Source of the DNA: Kineothrix sp. MSJ-39
GTDB taxonomy: Bacteria; Bacillota; Clostridia; Lachnospirales; Lachnospiraceae
Assembly (NCBI RefSeq): GCF_018917935.1
Contig: NZ_JAHLPN010000014.1
Coordinates: 1 to 64,000 of the forward strand
Reading direction: 5' to 3'
Length of the DNA: 64,000 nt
Shown: piece by piece, positions 50,853-60,488 of the stretch
Position numbering within the stretch: position 1 is the stretch's first letter
Layout: each line of letters starts with the position of its first letter
Position numbers and translations under genes: made by a program
The notes under the pieces: generated by a model
Told to the model about the DNA's origin: nothing
Seen by the model: only the letters and a program-made list of their open reading frames with translations
The model's database searches: none

Positions 50853-51848
50853 TTATGAAGCAGCTTTTGCATATTCTGATAATTTTTGCTTTGCATCCGG
50901 TGTCAGATGTTTTGGTACATGGATCTGTATGACAGCATATTCGTCCCCTTTCTGAGACGGATTTTTCATCGATACGATTCCCTTGCCCTTCAATCTGATC
51001 TTTGTACCGGACTGTGTACCTTCTTTGATCTTACAGCTTACTTTACCGGTCAGTGTCGGTACGATCGCCTCACCGCCAAGAACCGCTGTTTCAAAAGGAA
51101 TTTCCACTGTTGTATAGAGATCTGTTCCCTTTCGTTCAAATCCGGGCTTATCCTGCACTGTGACCTCAAGGAGCATATTTCCCGCCTGCCCGCCGTTCTG
51201 ACCGGGCATTCCTTTTCCGCGCAGACGTATCTTCTGTCCGGAATCGATTCCTGCGGGAATGTGCACTTTCAGTGACTGCTGTGAACCGTCCGGCGAGCGG
51301 AAACTGATCACTTTATCCGCACCAAGTGCAGCCTCCTCAAAGGTAACATCCACCTTTGCCAGAACATCTTCCCCTTCTCTGCTGCGCCTTGCACGTCCTC
51401 TGTGGCCAAAAATATTCTCTTCCTGATCTGCTCCACCGAAGTGGAACCCGCCAAAGCCTTTTCCCTGTCCGAAAATGCCATCAAAAATATCATCCAGATC
51501 TTCTCCGGTATAATGGAATTCCTGATAGCCGCCGGAACCGCCTCCAAAGTGGAAAGAACCGCCTCCAAAGCCGGAACCTGCCTGCTGCCCATATCCACCG
51601 GTGCCTGCGCCTCCACCTTCTTCAAAAGCCGCATGCCCGAACTGATCGTATAATTTCTTCTTTTCTTTATCGCTTAATACATTATAGGCTTCTGTAACTT
51701 CCTTAAATTTTTCCTCCGCAGCCGGATTATCTTTATTCATATCCGGATGGTATTTTTTTGCCATTTTTCTGTAGGCTTTTTTTATGGAAGCTTCATCCGC
51801 ATTTCTGTCAATTCCAAGCACTTCATAATAATCACGCTTGCCAGCCAT
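50853..51848 (-). CDS. DnaJ/CbpA-like co-chaperone
   Basis: This 331-residue Hsp40 has a J domain (about 3-70) with the HPD triad ([10 protein letters not shown]) that stimulates DnaK ATPase, a Gly/Phe-rich region (about 78-140) and DnaJ C-terminal beta domains (about 165-325). The CxxCxGxG zinc-finger repeats of true DnaJ are absent, which makes it a class B (CbpA-like) protein. I start at the ATG at 51848; the GTG three codons upstream overlaps the AAGGTG site. It lies just after the second hsp20 gene but behind that gene's terminator. Confidence 0.93.
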   Translation of the reverse strand: MAGKRDYYEVLGIDRNADEASIKKAYRKMAKKYHPDMNKDNPAAEEKFKEVTEAYNVLSDKEKKKLYDQFGHAAFEEGGGAGTGGYGQQAGSGFGGGSFHFGGGSGGYQEFHYTGEDLDDIFDGIFGQGKGFGGFHFGGADQEENIFGHRGRARRSREGEDVLAKVDVTFEEAALGADKVISFRSPDGSQQSLKVHIPAGIDSGQKIRLRGKGMPGQNGGQAGNMLLEVTVQDKPGFERKGTDLYTTVEIPFETAVLGGEAIVPTLTGKVSCKIKEGTQSGTKIRLKGKGIVSMKNPSQKGDEYAVIQIHVPKHLTPDAKQKLSEYAKAAS

Positions 51849-51915
51849 TCTTTTCACCTTCTTTTCCGTTCATTCCGCTTTATTTCATACTATACACCGG
51901 GTTCTCGTCATGCAT

Positions 51916-51943
51916 AAATGCCCCGGATCACTCCGGGGCATTT
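51916..51943 (-). terminator. Terminator of second hsp20 gene
   Basis: AAATGCCCCGGA/TCCGGGGCATTT with a short loop directly follows the stop codon. It is nearly the same as the stem at 45713-45746. Confidence 0.85.
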
Positions 51944-51947
51944 GTTG

Positions 51948-52403
51948 TTATCCTTCGATCGCAACGTATTTCTTTTCTTCAACAGGTTTTTCCGGTTCTT
52001 TCGGAATGAAGAGTTTCAAAATACCATGCTGGAAAGAAGCCTTGATATCATCCTGGCTGATTCCTTCGCCCACATAAAAGCTACGTTCGCACGCACCGGC
52101 ATAACGCTCACGACGGATGTATTTGCCGGATTTCTTATCCTTCTCATCCTCATCAAGACCTCTTGCTGCACTGATGGTCAGATAACCGTTCTCAACGCTT
52201 GCTTTGATCTCATCTTTCTTAAATCCCGGAAGATCCATTTCAAGTTCATATCCGTTTTCTACTTCTTTCACATCTGTACTCATCACATTTTTTGCCCTGT
52301 GTCCGTACAGCTTCTTTTCTACATTGTCGTAATCCTTACTAAACCAAGGATCCTCGAAGAAATCTCCAAATAAATCATTACTAAAAATGCTAGGCATTAA
52401 CAT
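51948..52403 (-). CDS. Hsp20 small heat shock protein (paralogue)
   Basis: This 151-residue protein is nearly identical to that at 45756-46217 over the alpha-crystallin domain (same LPGFKKDEIKASVENGYLTISAARGLDEDE block); differences cluster in the N-terminal DPWF...KKLYGH stretch and the last 20 residues. The promoter, CIRCE element, ribosome site and terminator are also conserved, so the whole transcription unit was duplicated. Paralogues may form mixed oligomers, which is inference. Confidence 0.95.
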   Translation of the reverse strand: MLMPSIFSNDLFGDFFEDPWFSKDYDNVEKKLYGHRAKNVMSTDVKEVENGYELEMDLPGFKKDEIKASVENGYLTISAARGLDEDEKDKKSGKYIRRERYAGACERSFYVGEGISQDDIKASFQHGILKLFIPKEPEKPVEEKKYVAIEG

Positions 52404-52510
52404 AAGTCATCCATCCTTTCTATATTGAAACCATTTGTTTTAAAGTTAGAGCAGAACCGGAAGCTTCGGAACTTTCTTTCCTTTTGTTCCTCTTCCTTTG
52501 TTCTATAACT

Positions 52511-52553
52511 GTTATAACACCTAGCATTAGCACTGTCAAGAGGTGAGTGCTAA
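52511..52553 (-). promoter_or_regulatory. CIRCE operator and promoter of second hsp20 gene
   Basis: TTAGCACT-N11-AGTGCTAA (52527-52553) overlaps TTGACA (52534-52539), which is 17 bases from TATAAC (52511-52516). The arrangement is the same as at 46327-46369. Confidence 0.92.
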
Positions 52554-52648
52554 TTTTTTGTGAAGATTTTGTGAACTCTTCGGAATTGCATTTTTGTGCA
52601 GTATATGCTACGCTTAGATTTATCTTGTAAAGAGGGAGTTTAATTATA

Positions 52649-54025
52649 ATGAATCATTCAAATGACAAAAAAAGAAGCACTTTTTCCGGAAAGATCGGTT
52701 TTGTACTGTCCGCTGCGGGCGCATCTGTCGGGCTTGGAAACATCTGGCGTTTCCCTTATCTGGCATCCAAATACGGCGGCGGTATTTTTCTTCTGATCTA
52801 TATTCTGCTGGCACTTACCTTCGGTTATACGATGATTGTGGCAGAAAGTTCACTCGGCCGTATGACGCGGCGAAGCCCTGTCGGCGCTTTTCAGTCTTTT
52901 GGGCAAACCCGCCTGCGTTCCCTGGGTGGCTGGCTCAATGCCATTATCCCGCTGCTGATCGTTCCTTATTATTCCGTGATCGGCGGATGGGTCATCAAAT
53001 ATCTGTTCAGCTATCTGACAGGGCATGGACAGCAGCTTGCAGCGGACGGTTATTTCTCTTCCTTTATCTCTGACGGATTCACAACAGAACTGTGCTTTAT
53101 CATTTTCTGTTTTATCACACTGGCAATTATTTTTGCAGGTGTACGCAACGGCATAGAGCGTGTTTCCAAATTTATGATGCCTGTACTCGTGATCTTATCT
53201 GTCATCATTACGATTTATTCTGTCACAAGACCGGGCGCGCTCAAAGGTGTTTCCTATTTTCTTGTTCCAAACATCCGGCATTTTTCCTGGATGACCGTTG
53301 TAACGGCCATGGGACAGATGTTTTATTCGCTTTCGATTTCCATGGGTATTCTGATCACATTCGGTTCTTATATGAAGAAAGATGTTTCTATAGAAGAATC
53401 TACCGAAAATGTAGAAATTTTTGATACGGCGATCGCCATGATCGCGGGACTGATGATCATTCCTGCGGTATTTGCCTTTTCGGGCGGTGATCCTGATACG
53501 CTACAGGCAGGTCCTTCCCTGATGTTCATTACACTGCCAAAGGTATTTGCCAGCATGGGCTTTGGTACTGTTGCAGGCATGTTATTTTTCCTGCTTGTGC
53601 TTTTCGCTGCGATCACCAGCTCCATTGCGCTGACAGAAAGCGTTGTATCTACTTTTGAGGATGAATTTGGCTGGTCACGAAAGAAGGGAACCATTTTACT
53701 TGGCATCATCATGCTTCTGCTTGGCAGTCTTTCCTGCCTTGGCTATGGCCCGCTCAGCAGTGTAAAGATCCTTGGTATGCAGTTCCTTGATTTCTTTGAC
53801 TTCCTGACAAACTCTGTCATGATGCCAATCGCGGCTGTTGCAACCTGTCTGTTCATCACAAAGGTTGTCGGTCTGAAACACGTTGAAGAAGAAGTAACAG
53901 AAAACGGCGGAAAATTCCGCCGCAAAAAAGTATTTTATATTATGATCCGGTATCTGTGTCCGATCTTTGCTGTGATCATTCTGATCAGTTCCATTGCCAA
54001 TGCATTTGGCTGGATCTCCATGTAA
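52649..54025 (+). CDS. Neurotransmitter:sodium symporter (NSS) family transporter
   Basis: This 458-residue polytopic protein of the LeuT-like family has 11-12 helices and couples Na+ to uptake of amino acids or related amines. The helix 1 signature GFVLSAAGASVGLGNIWRFPYL is split by the unwound AxVGLGN sodium/substrate site. MGQMFYSLSISMG marks helix 6 and ITSSIALTES helix 8. The N-terminus is short and charged. GAGGGAG precedes the ATG. It stands alone, divergent from the second hsp20 gene. Confidence 0.93.
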   Translation: MNHSNDKKRSTFSGKIGFVLSAAGASVGLGNIWRFPYLASKYGGGIFLLIYILLALTFGYTMIVAESSLGRMTRRSPVGAFQSFGQTRLRSLGGWLNAIIPLLIVPYYSVIGGWVIKYLFSYLTGHGQQLAADGYFSSFISDGFTTELCFIIFCFITLAIIFAGVRNGIERVSKFMMPVLVILSVIITIYSVTRPGALKGVSYFLVPNIRHFSWMTVVTAMGQMFYSLSISMGILITFGSYMKKDVSIEESTENVEIFDTAIAMIAGLMIIPAVFAFSGGDPDTLQAGPSLMFITLPKVFASMGFGTVAGMLFFLLVLFAAITSSIALTESVVSTFEDEFGWSRKKGTILLGIIMLLLGSLSCLGYGPLSSVKILGMQFLDFFDFLTNSVMMPIAAVATCLFITKVVGLKHVEEEVTENGGKFRRKKVFYIMIRYLCPIFAVIILISSIANAFGWISM

Positions 54026-54045
54026 GAAAAATCAGCCGGCGACAA

Positions 54046-54933
54046 TCAGAGGTAGCTTTGAAAGAATCTACATTCTTCATCGTTACAGATTGTCGCCATT
54101 TTTGATCTCAGATTCAGATGAAACACATGTCCAAGCTGTTCATCTGCAGCTTTGTAAAACCGGTAAACAAACGGTACATTTTCTTCTGTCAGTTTTCCGG
54201 CAAATTCCGGTGCTTCCATTTTCAAGAAATCATCCGGTGCTGTCATCAGATAGGTCGGTGGAAAATCCGCCGTCACATGATAGACCGGCGAGATCAGCCA
54301 GAGTTCTTCCTTTGTTCCGCCGCCCGGCATATAATCTGCTATCAGTCTGCTCGTCAGATCTTCCGGCTTTTCCTCGCATTTCATGCTTGCGATCCCATTA
54401 TTGAGTGCGATCGCCCGCAGCGTGATGTCCGGCAGTTGCAATGAAAAATGCTTTGCAAATGCAGGATTGGTACAGATCGCCGCATAGACCGCAAGGCAGT
54501 TTGCACCTGCAGAATCCCCAACTGCAAATATGTGCGCCGTGTCCATAAAGTAGTCTGCGCCATGCTCCTTTACCCATGTAAATACCAGATTGGTATCTTC
54601 AAACGGTACAGGAAACTGAAACTCCGGTGCCAGACGATAGGTAAAATTCACAACCGTAAACCCACGTCTTGCCAGATCCATGCAATAATACTGGTAACGC
54701 TCCTTGTCGCCATATACCCAGCCACCGCCGTGTACGCTGACAATAACGGGCAGTTTCTTTCCTTCCACTACTGCTTTCTGCGGGCAGTACACATCCAGCT
54801 TCTGCCATATTTCATCCGTTCCATATAAAATATCGTCAAAGCGCATGATATCCGCGGGTGTTGTCAGTCCCGCGTCACGTTTTTCATCCGCCTGCCCAAA
54901 CTCTTTTCTTACCTGATCACTGTATGTTGACAT
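54046..54933 (-). CDS. Alpha/beta hydrolase, HSL-type esterase
   Basis: This 295-residue cytoplasmic esterase shows the oxyanion-hole HGGGWVYGD, the nucleophile elbow GDSAGAN, and probable Asp (APDDF) and His (GHVFH) near the C-terminus. It should hydrolyse small acyl esters; the natural substrate is unknown. It is convergent with the NSS gene, with 20 bases between. Confidence 0.88.
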   Translation of the reverse strand: MSTYSDQVRKEFGQADEKRDAGLTTPADIMRFDDILYGTDEIWQKLDVYCPQKAVVEGKKLPVIVSVHGGGWVYGDKERYQYYCMDLARRGFTVVNFTYRLAPEFQFPVPFEDTNLVFTWVKEHGADYFMDTAHIFAVGDSAGANCLAVYAAICTNPAFAKHFSLQLPDITLRAIALNNGIASMKCEEKPEDLTSRLIADYMPGGGTKEELWLISPVYHVTADFPPTYLMTAPDDFLKMEAPEFAGKLTEENVPFVYRFYKAADEQLGHVFHLNLRSKMATICNDEECRFFQSYL

Positions 54934-54954
54934 CTTTTTCTCCTGTATTCTGTC

Positions 54955-55611
54955 TTATTCCGAAGGGCGCAGCTTCCTTCTCCGTTTTTTGGTACGTCTG
55001 CGCGGTTTCTGGTGATTCGCTGCCCGGAAGGCATTGATCTCTTCGAGTATGGTTGTGTAGTCCCGCTCAAACAATTCCTGACTGATCAACTGCTGCAGAA
55101 CGGGCGCAGGCACCTTCTCGATGATCTTTTCCCTGACAAATGCCTTGCTCCGCTCTTTATAGGCTGGCATCTGCGTCTGCTGCTGGATATGCACAAGCTC
55201 CGGCCGCCACAAAAGCTCCAGCTTTTTCTCCATCTCCATTTTGATGTTCAGATGTGGTTTCCGCAGCACGTAAAAATCGATTTCATCGCCCACCGGCTCT
55301 ACCGTGATGATCCCCCAATGCGCCGGTACATGCTCCTCAATGTGTGCTGCATGGGAAGAACCAACCACCACATAATTGTAATCAAAATACCTGTCATAGT
55401 CTTTTGTCTGCCCGGCAAGTCTTGCATAGGTATCCGCATCACTCTTGATCTCAATCCCCACAACGCCGTCGGGCAGCACCATGATAATATCCGCACGTGA
55501 CTTTGTAATGCGAATCTCTTCTAAGATCCGCATCTTTCCGTACTGCTGCTCCAGAAAGGAAAACAGCGGTTCTCTGATATCCTTATCGTAAAGTATGATG
55601 TTCTCTTGCAT
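54955..55611 (-). CDS. sce7726-like PD-(D/E)XK protein
   Basis: This 218-residue protein begins with KDIREPLFSFLEQQYG and RILEEIRI, then RADIIMVLPDGVVGIEIKSDADTYARL, a PD-(D/E)XK nuclease core (Asp, then Glu-x-Lys) as in sce7726-family proteins. The C-terminus is an Arg/Lys-rich tail (RRRTKKRRRKLR) that could bind nucleic acid. The ATG at 55611 follows AAAGGA and lies inside the end of spoIIID, so the two overlap by 29 bases. Function is unknown. Confidence 0.7.
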   Translation of the reverse strand: MQENIILYDKDIREPLFSFLEQQYGKMRILEEIRITKSRADIIMVLPDGVVGIEIKSDADTYARLAGQTKDYDRYFDYNYVVVGSSHAAHIEEHVPAHWGIITVEPVGDEIDFYVLRKPHLNIKMEMEKKLELLWRPELVHIQQQTQMPAYKERSKAFVREKIIEKVPAPVLQQLISQELFERDYTTILEEINAFRAANHQKPRRRTKKRRRKLRPSE

Positions 55612-55846
55612 ATTTTTCCTTTGTAGCCATACCACCACGGATGTGACGCTCCGACTTGTTGACGTCAAGCACCTTTCTTGCTTCCCCTGCAAGTGCGTGG
55701 TTAATGGCGGGTAACCTTTCTGTTACGTCCTTATGTACCGTAGATTTGCTCACGCCGAACGCTTTGGCTGTCTGTCTGACGGTTGCATTGTGCTCCACGA
55801 TATAGTTTGCAATACTGATTGCTCTTTCTTCAATATATTCTTTCAA
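55583..55846 (-). CDS. spoIIID: Stage III sporulation transcriptional regulator SpoIIID
   Basis: This 87-residue DNA-binding protein switches mother-cell genes during sporulation. The sequence is characteristic: KEYIEERAISIANYIVE, ATVRQTAKAFGVSKSTVHKDVTERL (the HTH, read in two parts) and ERHIRGGMATKEKY. It starts with TTG at 55846, after AAGGGGAT. The 3' end overlaps the sce7726-like gene. It is the best evidence in the window that the organism sporulates. Confidence 0.96.
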   Translation of the reverse strand: MKEYIEERAISIANYIVEHNATVRQTAKAFGVSKSTVHKDVTERLPAINHALAGEARKVLDVNKSERHIRGGMATKEKYAREHHTLR

Positions 55847-55901
55847 AGGAAATCCCCTTAAACTTTTTTACAGTTTATGCATGGGATTTCACAAGTATGT
55901 C

Positions 55902-57260
55902 TTAGATCCGGCTCTTTGGCATCACTTTCCGAAACTGCACAATAAAGTACACAATCTCCGCAATCGCTGTCAGGGTCCAGGAGAACGGATACAGCAGATA
56001 CAGGGACGGGATCGTATGGAAATGGGCAAATATCGTGTATACCCAGATGATACGGAATACACAGGAGCCAAGCATGACGATGATCATCGGACCGATGCTC
56101 TTTCCCAGACCGCGGGAGGCAGCAATGGTGCAGTCCATAAAGGCGGAAATGCTGTACGCAAATGCCATGATCTTAATCCGCTCCATGCCTGCATCGATCA
56201 CCGCACGGTCGGTTGCAAACGCCCGCAGGAAATATCTGCCGCCAAAGAACAGACATGCGCCAAGGAAAAGTCCGATCAGGAAGGAGTAAGTCAGTGCTAC
56301 CAGATAGGTTTTCTTCATCCGTTCCCTGTTGCCTGCGCCGCGGTTCTGGCTCATAAAACTGGCGCAGCCCGTGTAAAAGGCGGACATGACATTGAAGATG
56401 ATGGCATCCGCATTCGTTGCTGCTGCATTGCCAGAAACCATGATCGTGTAGAAATAGTTGACACCGCGCTGTACAAATAAGTTAGCCAGTGCAAATATCG
56501 CATTCTGCATTCCCGTTGGAATACCCATAAGTAAAATGCCCTTTGCCACATCTTTATGGAACTTTATTTTGGGAATCTGCAATCTGCAGACATCCCTGCG
56601 TTTTAAGAGATTACGCATCACAAGCAGCATGGAAACATACTGCGCGATCGCACTTGCAATGGCAACACCCGCCGCTGCCAGATGAAAGCCGATCACAAAG
56701 ATCAGATTCATAATAATATTCAGTACACCGGCGACCGCCAGATAGATCAGTGGGCTCTTGGTATCTCCTTTCGCGCTCAATACACCATTACCAAAGTTGT
56801 AAACAGCCATGGCTGGCATACCCAGTGCGTAAATCTTCAGATAAAGAACTGCTGCATCGATCAGATCACTTTTGGTATGCAGTGCCTGCAGCATCGGACG
56901 TGCAAACAGAATACAGAAAACGCCGATCACAATACCGATCGCCGCGCAGATCAGAAGTGCTGTATGGATCGTTTTTTCAACCGTTTTATCATCCTTTGCC
57001 CCAAGTCCGAGTGCCACCTGTACATTCACACCGCTTCCCATTCCGATCAGAAAACCGGTAAATAATGTTACAAGTATGGTAGTGGAACCCACTGCTCCCA
57101 GTGCTCTGTAGTCCGCAAACTGCCCTACAACAGCTACATCACTTAAATTAAACATAACCTCCAGAAGCTGCGCCAGCACCAGAGGCATACTAAACAGAAA
57201 TATATTTTTCCACAGACTGCCCTGTGTCATATCCATTGCTTTTTTTTCTTTTTGTTTCAT
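55902..57260 (-). CDS. MATE family efflux transporter
   Basis: This 452-residue membrane protein has 12 predicted helices in two similar halves and belongs to the MATE (NorM/DinF-like) exporters driven by Na+ or H+. Typical segments are FSMPLVLAQLLEVMFNLSDVAVVGQF split at the start and GIPTGMQNAIFALANLFVQ in the second half. Substrates may be drugs or metabolites; this cannot be resolved. I place the start at the ATG at 57260. A longer frame to 57368 is AT-rich and lacks a ribosome site. Confidence 0.92.
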   Translation of the reverse strand: MKQKEKKAMDMTQGSLWKNIFLFSMPLVLAQLLEVMFNLSDVAVVGQFADYRALGAVGSTTILVTLFTGFLIGMGSGVNVQVALGLGAKDDKTVEKTIHTALLICAAIGIVIGVFCILFARPMLQALHTKSDLIDAAVLYLKIYALGMPAMAVYNFGNGVLSAKGDTKSPLIYLAVAGVLNIIMNLIFVIGFHLAAAGVAIASAIAQYVSMLLVMRNLLKRRDVCRLQIPKIKFHKDVAKGILLMGIPTGMQNAIFALANLFVQRGVNYFYTIMVSGNAAATNADAIIFNVMSAFYTGCASFMSQNRGAGNRERMKKTYLVALTYSFLIGLFLGACLFFGGRYFLRAFATDRAVIDAGMERIKIMAFAYSISAFMDCTIAASRGLGKSIGPMIIVMLGSCVFRIIWVYTIFAHFHTIPSLYLLYPFSWTLTAIAEIVYFIVQFRKVMPKSRI

Positions 57261-57422
57261 TATCAGCTCGTTCCCATCAGAAATATTCTTATTGCAAACA
57301 ATCGAATTATAGCACATCTGGGTGAATTTAGTTATTATTAAGAAAAATTTCGTATCTGTTTTTTCCAAATCATGCTATACTATGCACGGACAATTAAATA
57401 CTATATCGTTAGGAGGCCTATC

Positions 57423-59198
57423 ATGAAAAAGCAGCGTTCTATCGCGGCAAGATTGACCCTGACATTTACTGCGATCGTAGTACTGAGCTGTGCGCTTTTG
57501 GTTACCACATCTCTTACTATCTTCACAAAGGTCAATACTGTCGTAGAGGAAATCCGTTATAATGATGTCCTGAACGAAAATGTGAAATCCGAGGTACAAT
57601 CCGGTATTTCCATCGTCCAGTCTTATTATGACAGGGAACAGGCAGGGGAACTAACAGAGGAAGAGGCACAAAATTTTGCCAAGGATGCCCTACGGGCTAT
57701 CCGGTATAATGACGATCAGGGTGGCTATATCTGGATCGACAATACGGATGGAGATCTCGTCATGCATCCGATCTTACCTGAACAAGAGGGCGATAACCGT
57801 TTGAATCTGGAGGACTGTAATGGTGTTATGATCATTCAGGAAATCCTGAAAACAGCGGAAAACGGTGGGGGATTCAACCATTTTGTTTTTACAAAAGCAG
57901 ATGGCGTAACAGAAGCGGAAAAGGTTGCATACAGTGAAGAATTCGATGCATGGGGCTGGATCCTGACATCCGGTTGTTATCTTGATGACATTCAGGCGCA
58001 TATGGATACCACGCAGATTGACAGTCTGTTTGACCAGAGCGCAGTTGCCATGATCCTGGAAAGTCTTGTTCTGATCATTATTATGATCCTTCTGACGATC
58101 TATATAGTCAGAAAGCTTATGAAGAGTCTTGGTCTGATCAGTAACAGTCTTGATCAGTTATCTCAGGGTAATCTTACATATACCTTTGAAGACAAAATGA
58201 TGCAGCGCACGGATGAAATCGGTACGATGGTACATCACACAAGCAATGCGATCCAGAATCTGCGAAAGATCGTAGAAGAAGGTATGCATACTTCCGATGA
58301 TGTCAACTCTGCAAGCAATGAAATGATGGAGGCTGCTCATACAGTTGCCGATACGACGGATCAGATCAGTCAGGCAATCGAAAGTGTTGCTACGGAAGCA
58401 ACCGAGCAGGCGGATTCCATTTCTGATGTCATGCAGAATATCAATTCCATGCAGGAAGGCACAACCCAGATACAGGATTCCGTCAATGACATCGGTTCCT
58501 GCGCACGTCAGTTACAGGAAAGCTCAAACGGTATGCGCCACGATCTGCAGGAAATGCAAAAGGGTAGCTCCGATATGACAGAGCAGGTACACAACATTGC
58601 TGAAAAGATTGACAGTACCAACAAAACGATCGGCAGGATGTCCGATATACTGAACAGTATCGAAGAAATTGCAGATCAGACAAAACTGCTGAGTCTGAAT
58701 GCTTCTATTGAAGCAGCCCGGGCAGGAGAATCCGGACGCGGTTTTGCGGTTGTAGCAGAAAGCATCAAGGGCTTATCCGAAAATACATCGAGCGAACTTT
58801 CCAATATCAAGGAAATTATCGATAACCTTGTAAAAAATTTCGCAGAATGTACAGAATGTATTGATAAAGTCGTGGAAAGTAATGCAGCAAGTATCTCTGA
58901 TTCCAACGAAGTGATCCAGGCTTTCCATAAGCTGGATGAACAGATTGCCATTACCGGCAATAAGGCAGATACCATTCATACAGTGGTTCAGGGTTCCATT
59001 ACGGCGATCAATGCGATATCCGATCAGATCACCGATATTGCACATGGTGCAGAGAGTGCAGCTGCTGCTTCCGAAGAAGTAACAGCCTCTGTAGAAGAAC
59101 TTCGTGCACTCATGCAGACAATGGATTCCCACACGGAAAAACTGCATGAGAAAGCCGACAATCTGAACCAGACATTAAACACATTCTCTATTTCATAA
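57423..59198 (+). CDS. Methyl-accepting chemotaxis protein with sCache domain
   Basis: This 591-residue receptor has a transmembrane helix near the start (about 14-36), an extracellular sCache_2-like sensor (about 45-200; [21 protein letters not shown] and the [15 protein letters not shown] end), a second helix (about 210-235), HAMP (about 235-290) and a signalling domain. Its tip, [31 protein letters not shown], is the CheA/CheW-binding hairpin (read in two parts). It implies chemotaxis genes elsewhere. Ligands of Cache receptors are often organic acids. AGGAGG precedes the ATG. Confidence 0.94.
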   Translation: MKKQRSIAARLTLTFTAIVVLSCALLVTTSLTIFTKVNTVVEEIRYNDVLNENVKSEVQSGISIVQSYYDREQAGELTEEEAQNFAKDALRAIRYNDDQGGYIWIDNTDGDLVMHPILPEQEGDNRLNLEDCNGVMIIQEILKTAENGGGFNHFVFTKADGVTEAEKVAYSEEFDAWGWILTSGCYLDDIQAHMDTTQIDSLFDQSAVAMILESLVLIIIMILLTIYIVRKLMKSLGLISNSLDQLSQGNLTYTFEDKMMQRTDEIGTMVHHTSNAIQNLRKIVEEGMHTSDDVNSASNEMMEAAHTVADTTDQISQAIESVATEATEQADSISDVMQNINSMQEGTTQIQDSVNDIGSCARQLQESSNGMRHDLQEMQKGSSDMTEQVHNIAEKIDSTNKTIGRMSDILNSIEEIADQTKLLSLNASIEAARAGESGRGFAVVAESIKGLSENTSSELSNIKEIIDNLVKNFAECTECIDKVVESNAASISDSNEVIQAFHKLDEQIAITGNKADTIHTVVQGSITAINAISDQITDIAHGAESAAAASEEVTASVEELRALMQTMDSHTEKLHEKADNLNQTLNTFSIS

Positions 59199-59207
59199 AA
59201 TGATACA

Positions 59208-59252
59208 AAAAAGACGTGGAACATGAATTTTCATGCTCACACGTCTTTTTTT
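59208..59252. terminator. Bidirectional terminator
   Basis: AAAAAGACGTG/CACGTCTTTTT with an internal CATGAA/TTCATG stem separates the chemoreceptor gene from the convergent YdcF-like gene. Confidence 0.85.
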
Positions 59253-59262
59253 GTTCCTGTCT

Positions 59263-60009
59263 TTAATCCAGCAGCACCATCTTGAGCCATCCGAAAAATT
59301 CCCGCAGCATATTATTGGCAAGATATTTTCCAGATGAAGGAGCCGCAATCCCGACCGCCTGTGTCATTCCCTGTCTTTTTGCGATCTGCATGGCGCGGTA
59401 CAGATGAAAATTATTCGTGACAATACCGAGAGAAGCACCATCGGGGATCAGCTTTCTGGAAAACTCCATATTCTGCTGGGTTGTTTTCGACTGATCCTCC
59501 AGCAGGATCCTGTCTGCTGTGATCCCGTTCTGCTCCAGATAACGTGCCATTCCTTCTGCTTCCGTCATCGGCTCGTTATAGCCCTGTCCGCCAGAAACAA
59601 TACAGATCGTTTCTGGGTTTTCCTTTAGATAGTCGATCGCTGTATCCAGCCTGTACTGCAGTACCAGACTCGGCCCGTCTGCATACACCTGCGATCCTAA
59701 CACAAGCAGATAGGAAAGTCCTTTTTCTCCTTTTTCCTGAAAACTTCCTAAGATCAATCCTTCTACAATAACGAAAAGGATCACGCCTGCTGCCAGCAGA
59801 CCTCCCATTATCACACGCAATATGCGCGGGATCCTCTGCAGCACACCTTTTTGCAGCAGGATTCCCACAATAAACAGGCAGATACCGCTCAGGATCCACA
59901 CCATAAAAAATGCAGTTCCCGAACCTGCTGCCCTGACAAAAATACCGTATACGATACAAATGATGGCAAGTATGGAACATACCGCCATCATAATCTTTCC
60001 TTTTTTCAT
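59263..60009 (-). CDS. YdcF/DUF218-like membrane protein
   Basis: This 248-residue protein has three or four N-terminal transmembrane helices (about 5-90), then an extracellular DUF218 domain: LLVLGSQVYADGPS, IVSGGQGYNEPMTEAEGMARYL and IVTNNFHLYRAM, the usual family blocks. Members such as SanA and YdcF are linked to envelope integrity; the reaction is unknown. The ATG at 60009 follows GGAGG. It lies 31 bases downstream of the CarD-like gene. Confidence 0.88.
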   Translation of the reverse strand: MKKGKIMMAVCSILAIICIVYGIFVRAAGSGTAFFMVWILSGICLFIVGILLQKGVLQRIPRILRVIMGGLLAAGVILFVIVEGLILGSFQEKGEKGLSYLLVLGSQVYADGPSLVLQYRLDTAIDYLKENPETICIVSGGQGYNEPMTEAEGMARYLEQNGITADRILLEDQSKTTQQNMEFSRKLIPDGASLGIVTNNFHLYRAMQIAKRQGMTQAVGIAAPSSGKYLANNMLREFFGWLKMVLLD

Positions 60010-60040
60010 ATTGTCTGCCTCCGGCCGAAATACCGGACTT

Positions 60041-60427
60041 CTACTTTCCAGTCCCGATCCCGGCAAGTACAAATTCAACTTCACCCTTCAAATACAGCTC
60101 TTTTCGCTTGTCCAGTGGCAACGTATCTGCCATGGTGTAATCCAGCTGCCATGCGAAATCGCCCGGCTCACTGACTTCTTCCTCCTGCTCTCCAAGATCC
60201 ATATTCCATTCTTCTCTGCGTTTTTCCGCTTCTTCTTTTGTGATGAGCTCCCGCAGCTGCACCTCGTGATTCTCTACCGGAATGTAAGCCACCTTATCTT
60301 TCCTGTAAACACTGCGCAGCACATAATAACCGAGTTCCTGTTTATTTTTAGTTGCAAGACGGGCAATGTCTTCTATAAAACATACACCCATCTCTTCATC
60401 ATAGATATAAGTCTTTTTTTCAAACAT
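60041..60427 (-). CDS. CarD-like domain protein
   Basis: This 128-residue cytoplasmic protein has an N-terminal stretch (YIYDEEMGVCFIEDIARLAT...YYVLRSVYRKDKVAYIPVEN) that resembles the CarD/CdnL RNA polymerase-interacting domain, followed by a short acidic helical tail. CarD-like proteins stabilise open promoter complexes. The assignment rests on pattern only. AGAGGGA precedes the ATG. It sits between the NlpC/P60 and YdcF-like genes, all on one strand. Confidence 0.55.
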   Translation of the reverse strand: MFEKKTYIYDEEMGVCFIEDIARLATKNKQELGYYVLRSVYRKDKVAYIPVENHEVQLRELITKEEAEKRREEWNMDLGEQEEEVSEPGDFAWQLDYTMADTLPLDKRKELYLKGEVEFVLAGIGTGK

Positions 60428-60488
60428 CTATTTCCCTCTGTCCTGTAACAAACTCTTTTATACTGTCCTCATCTGTCAGCCGTATGAT

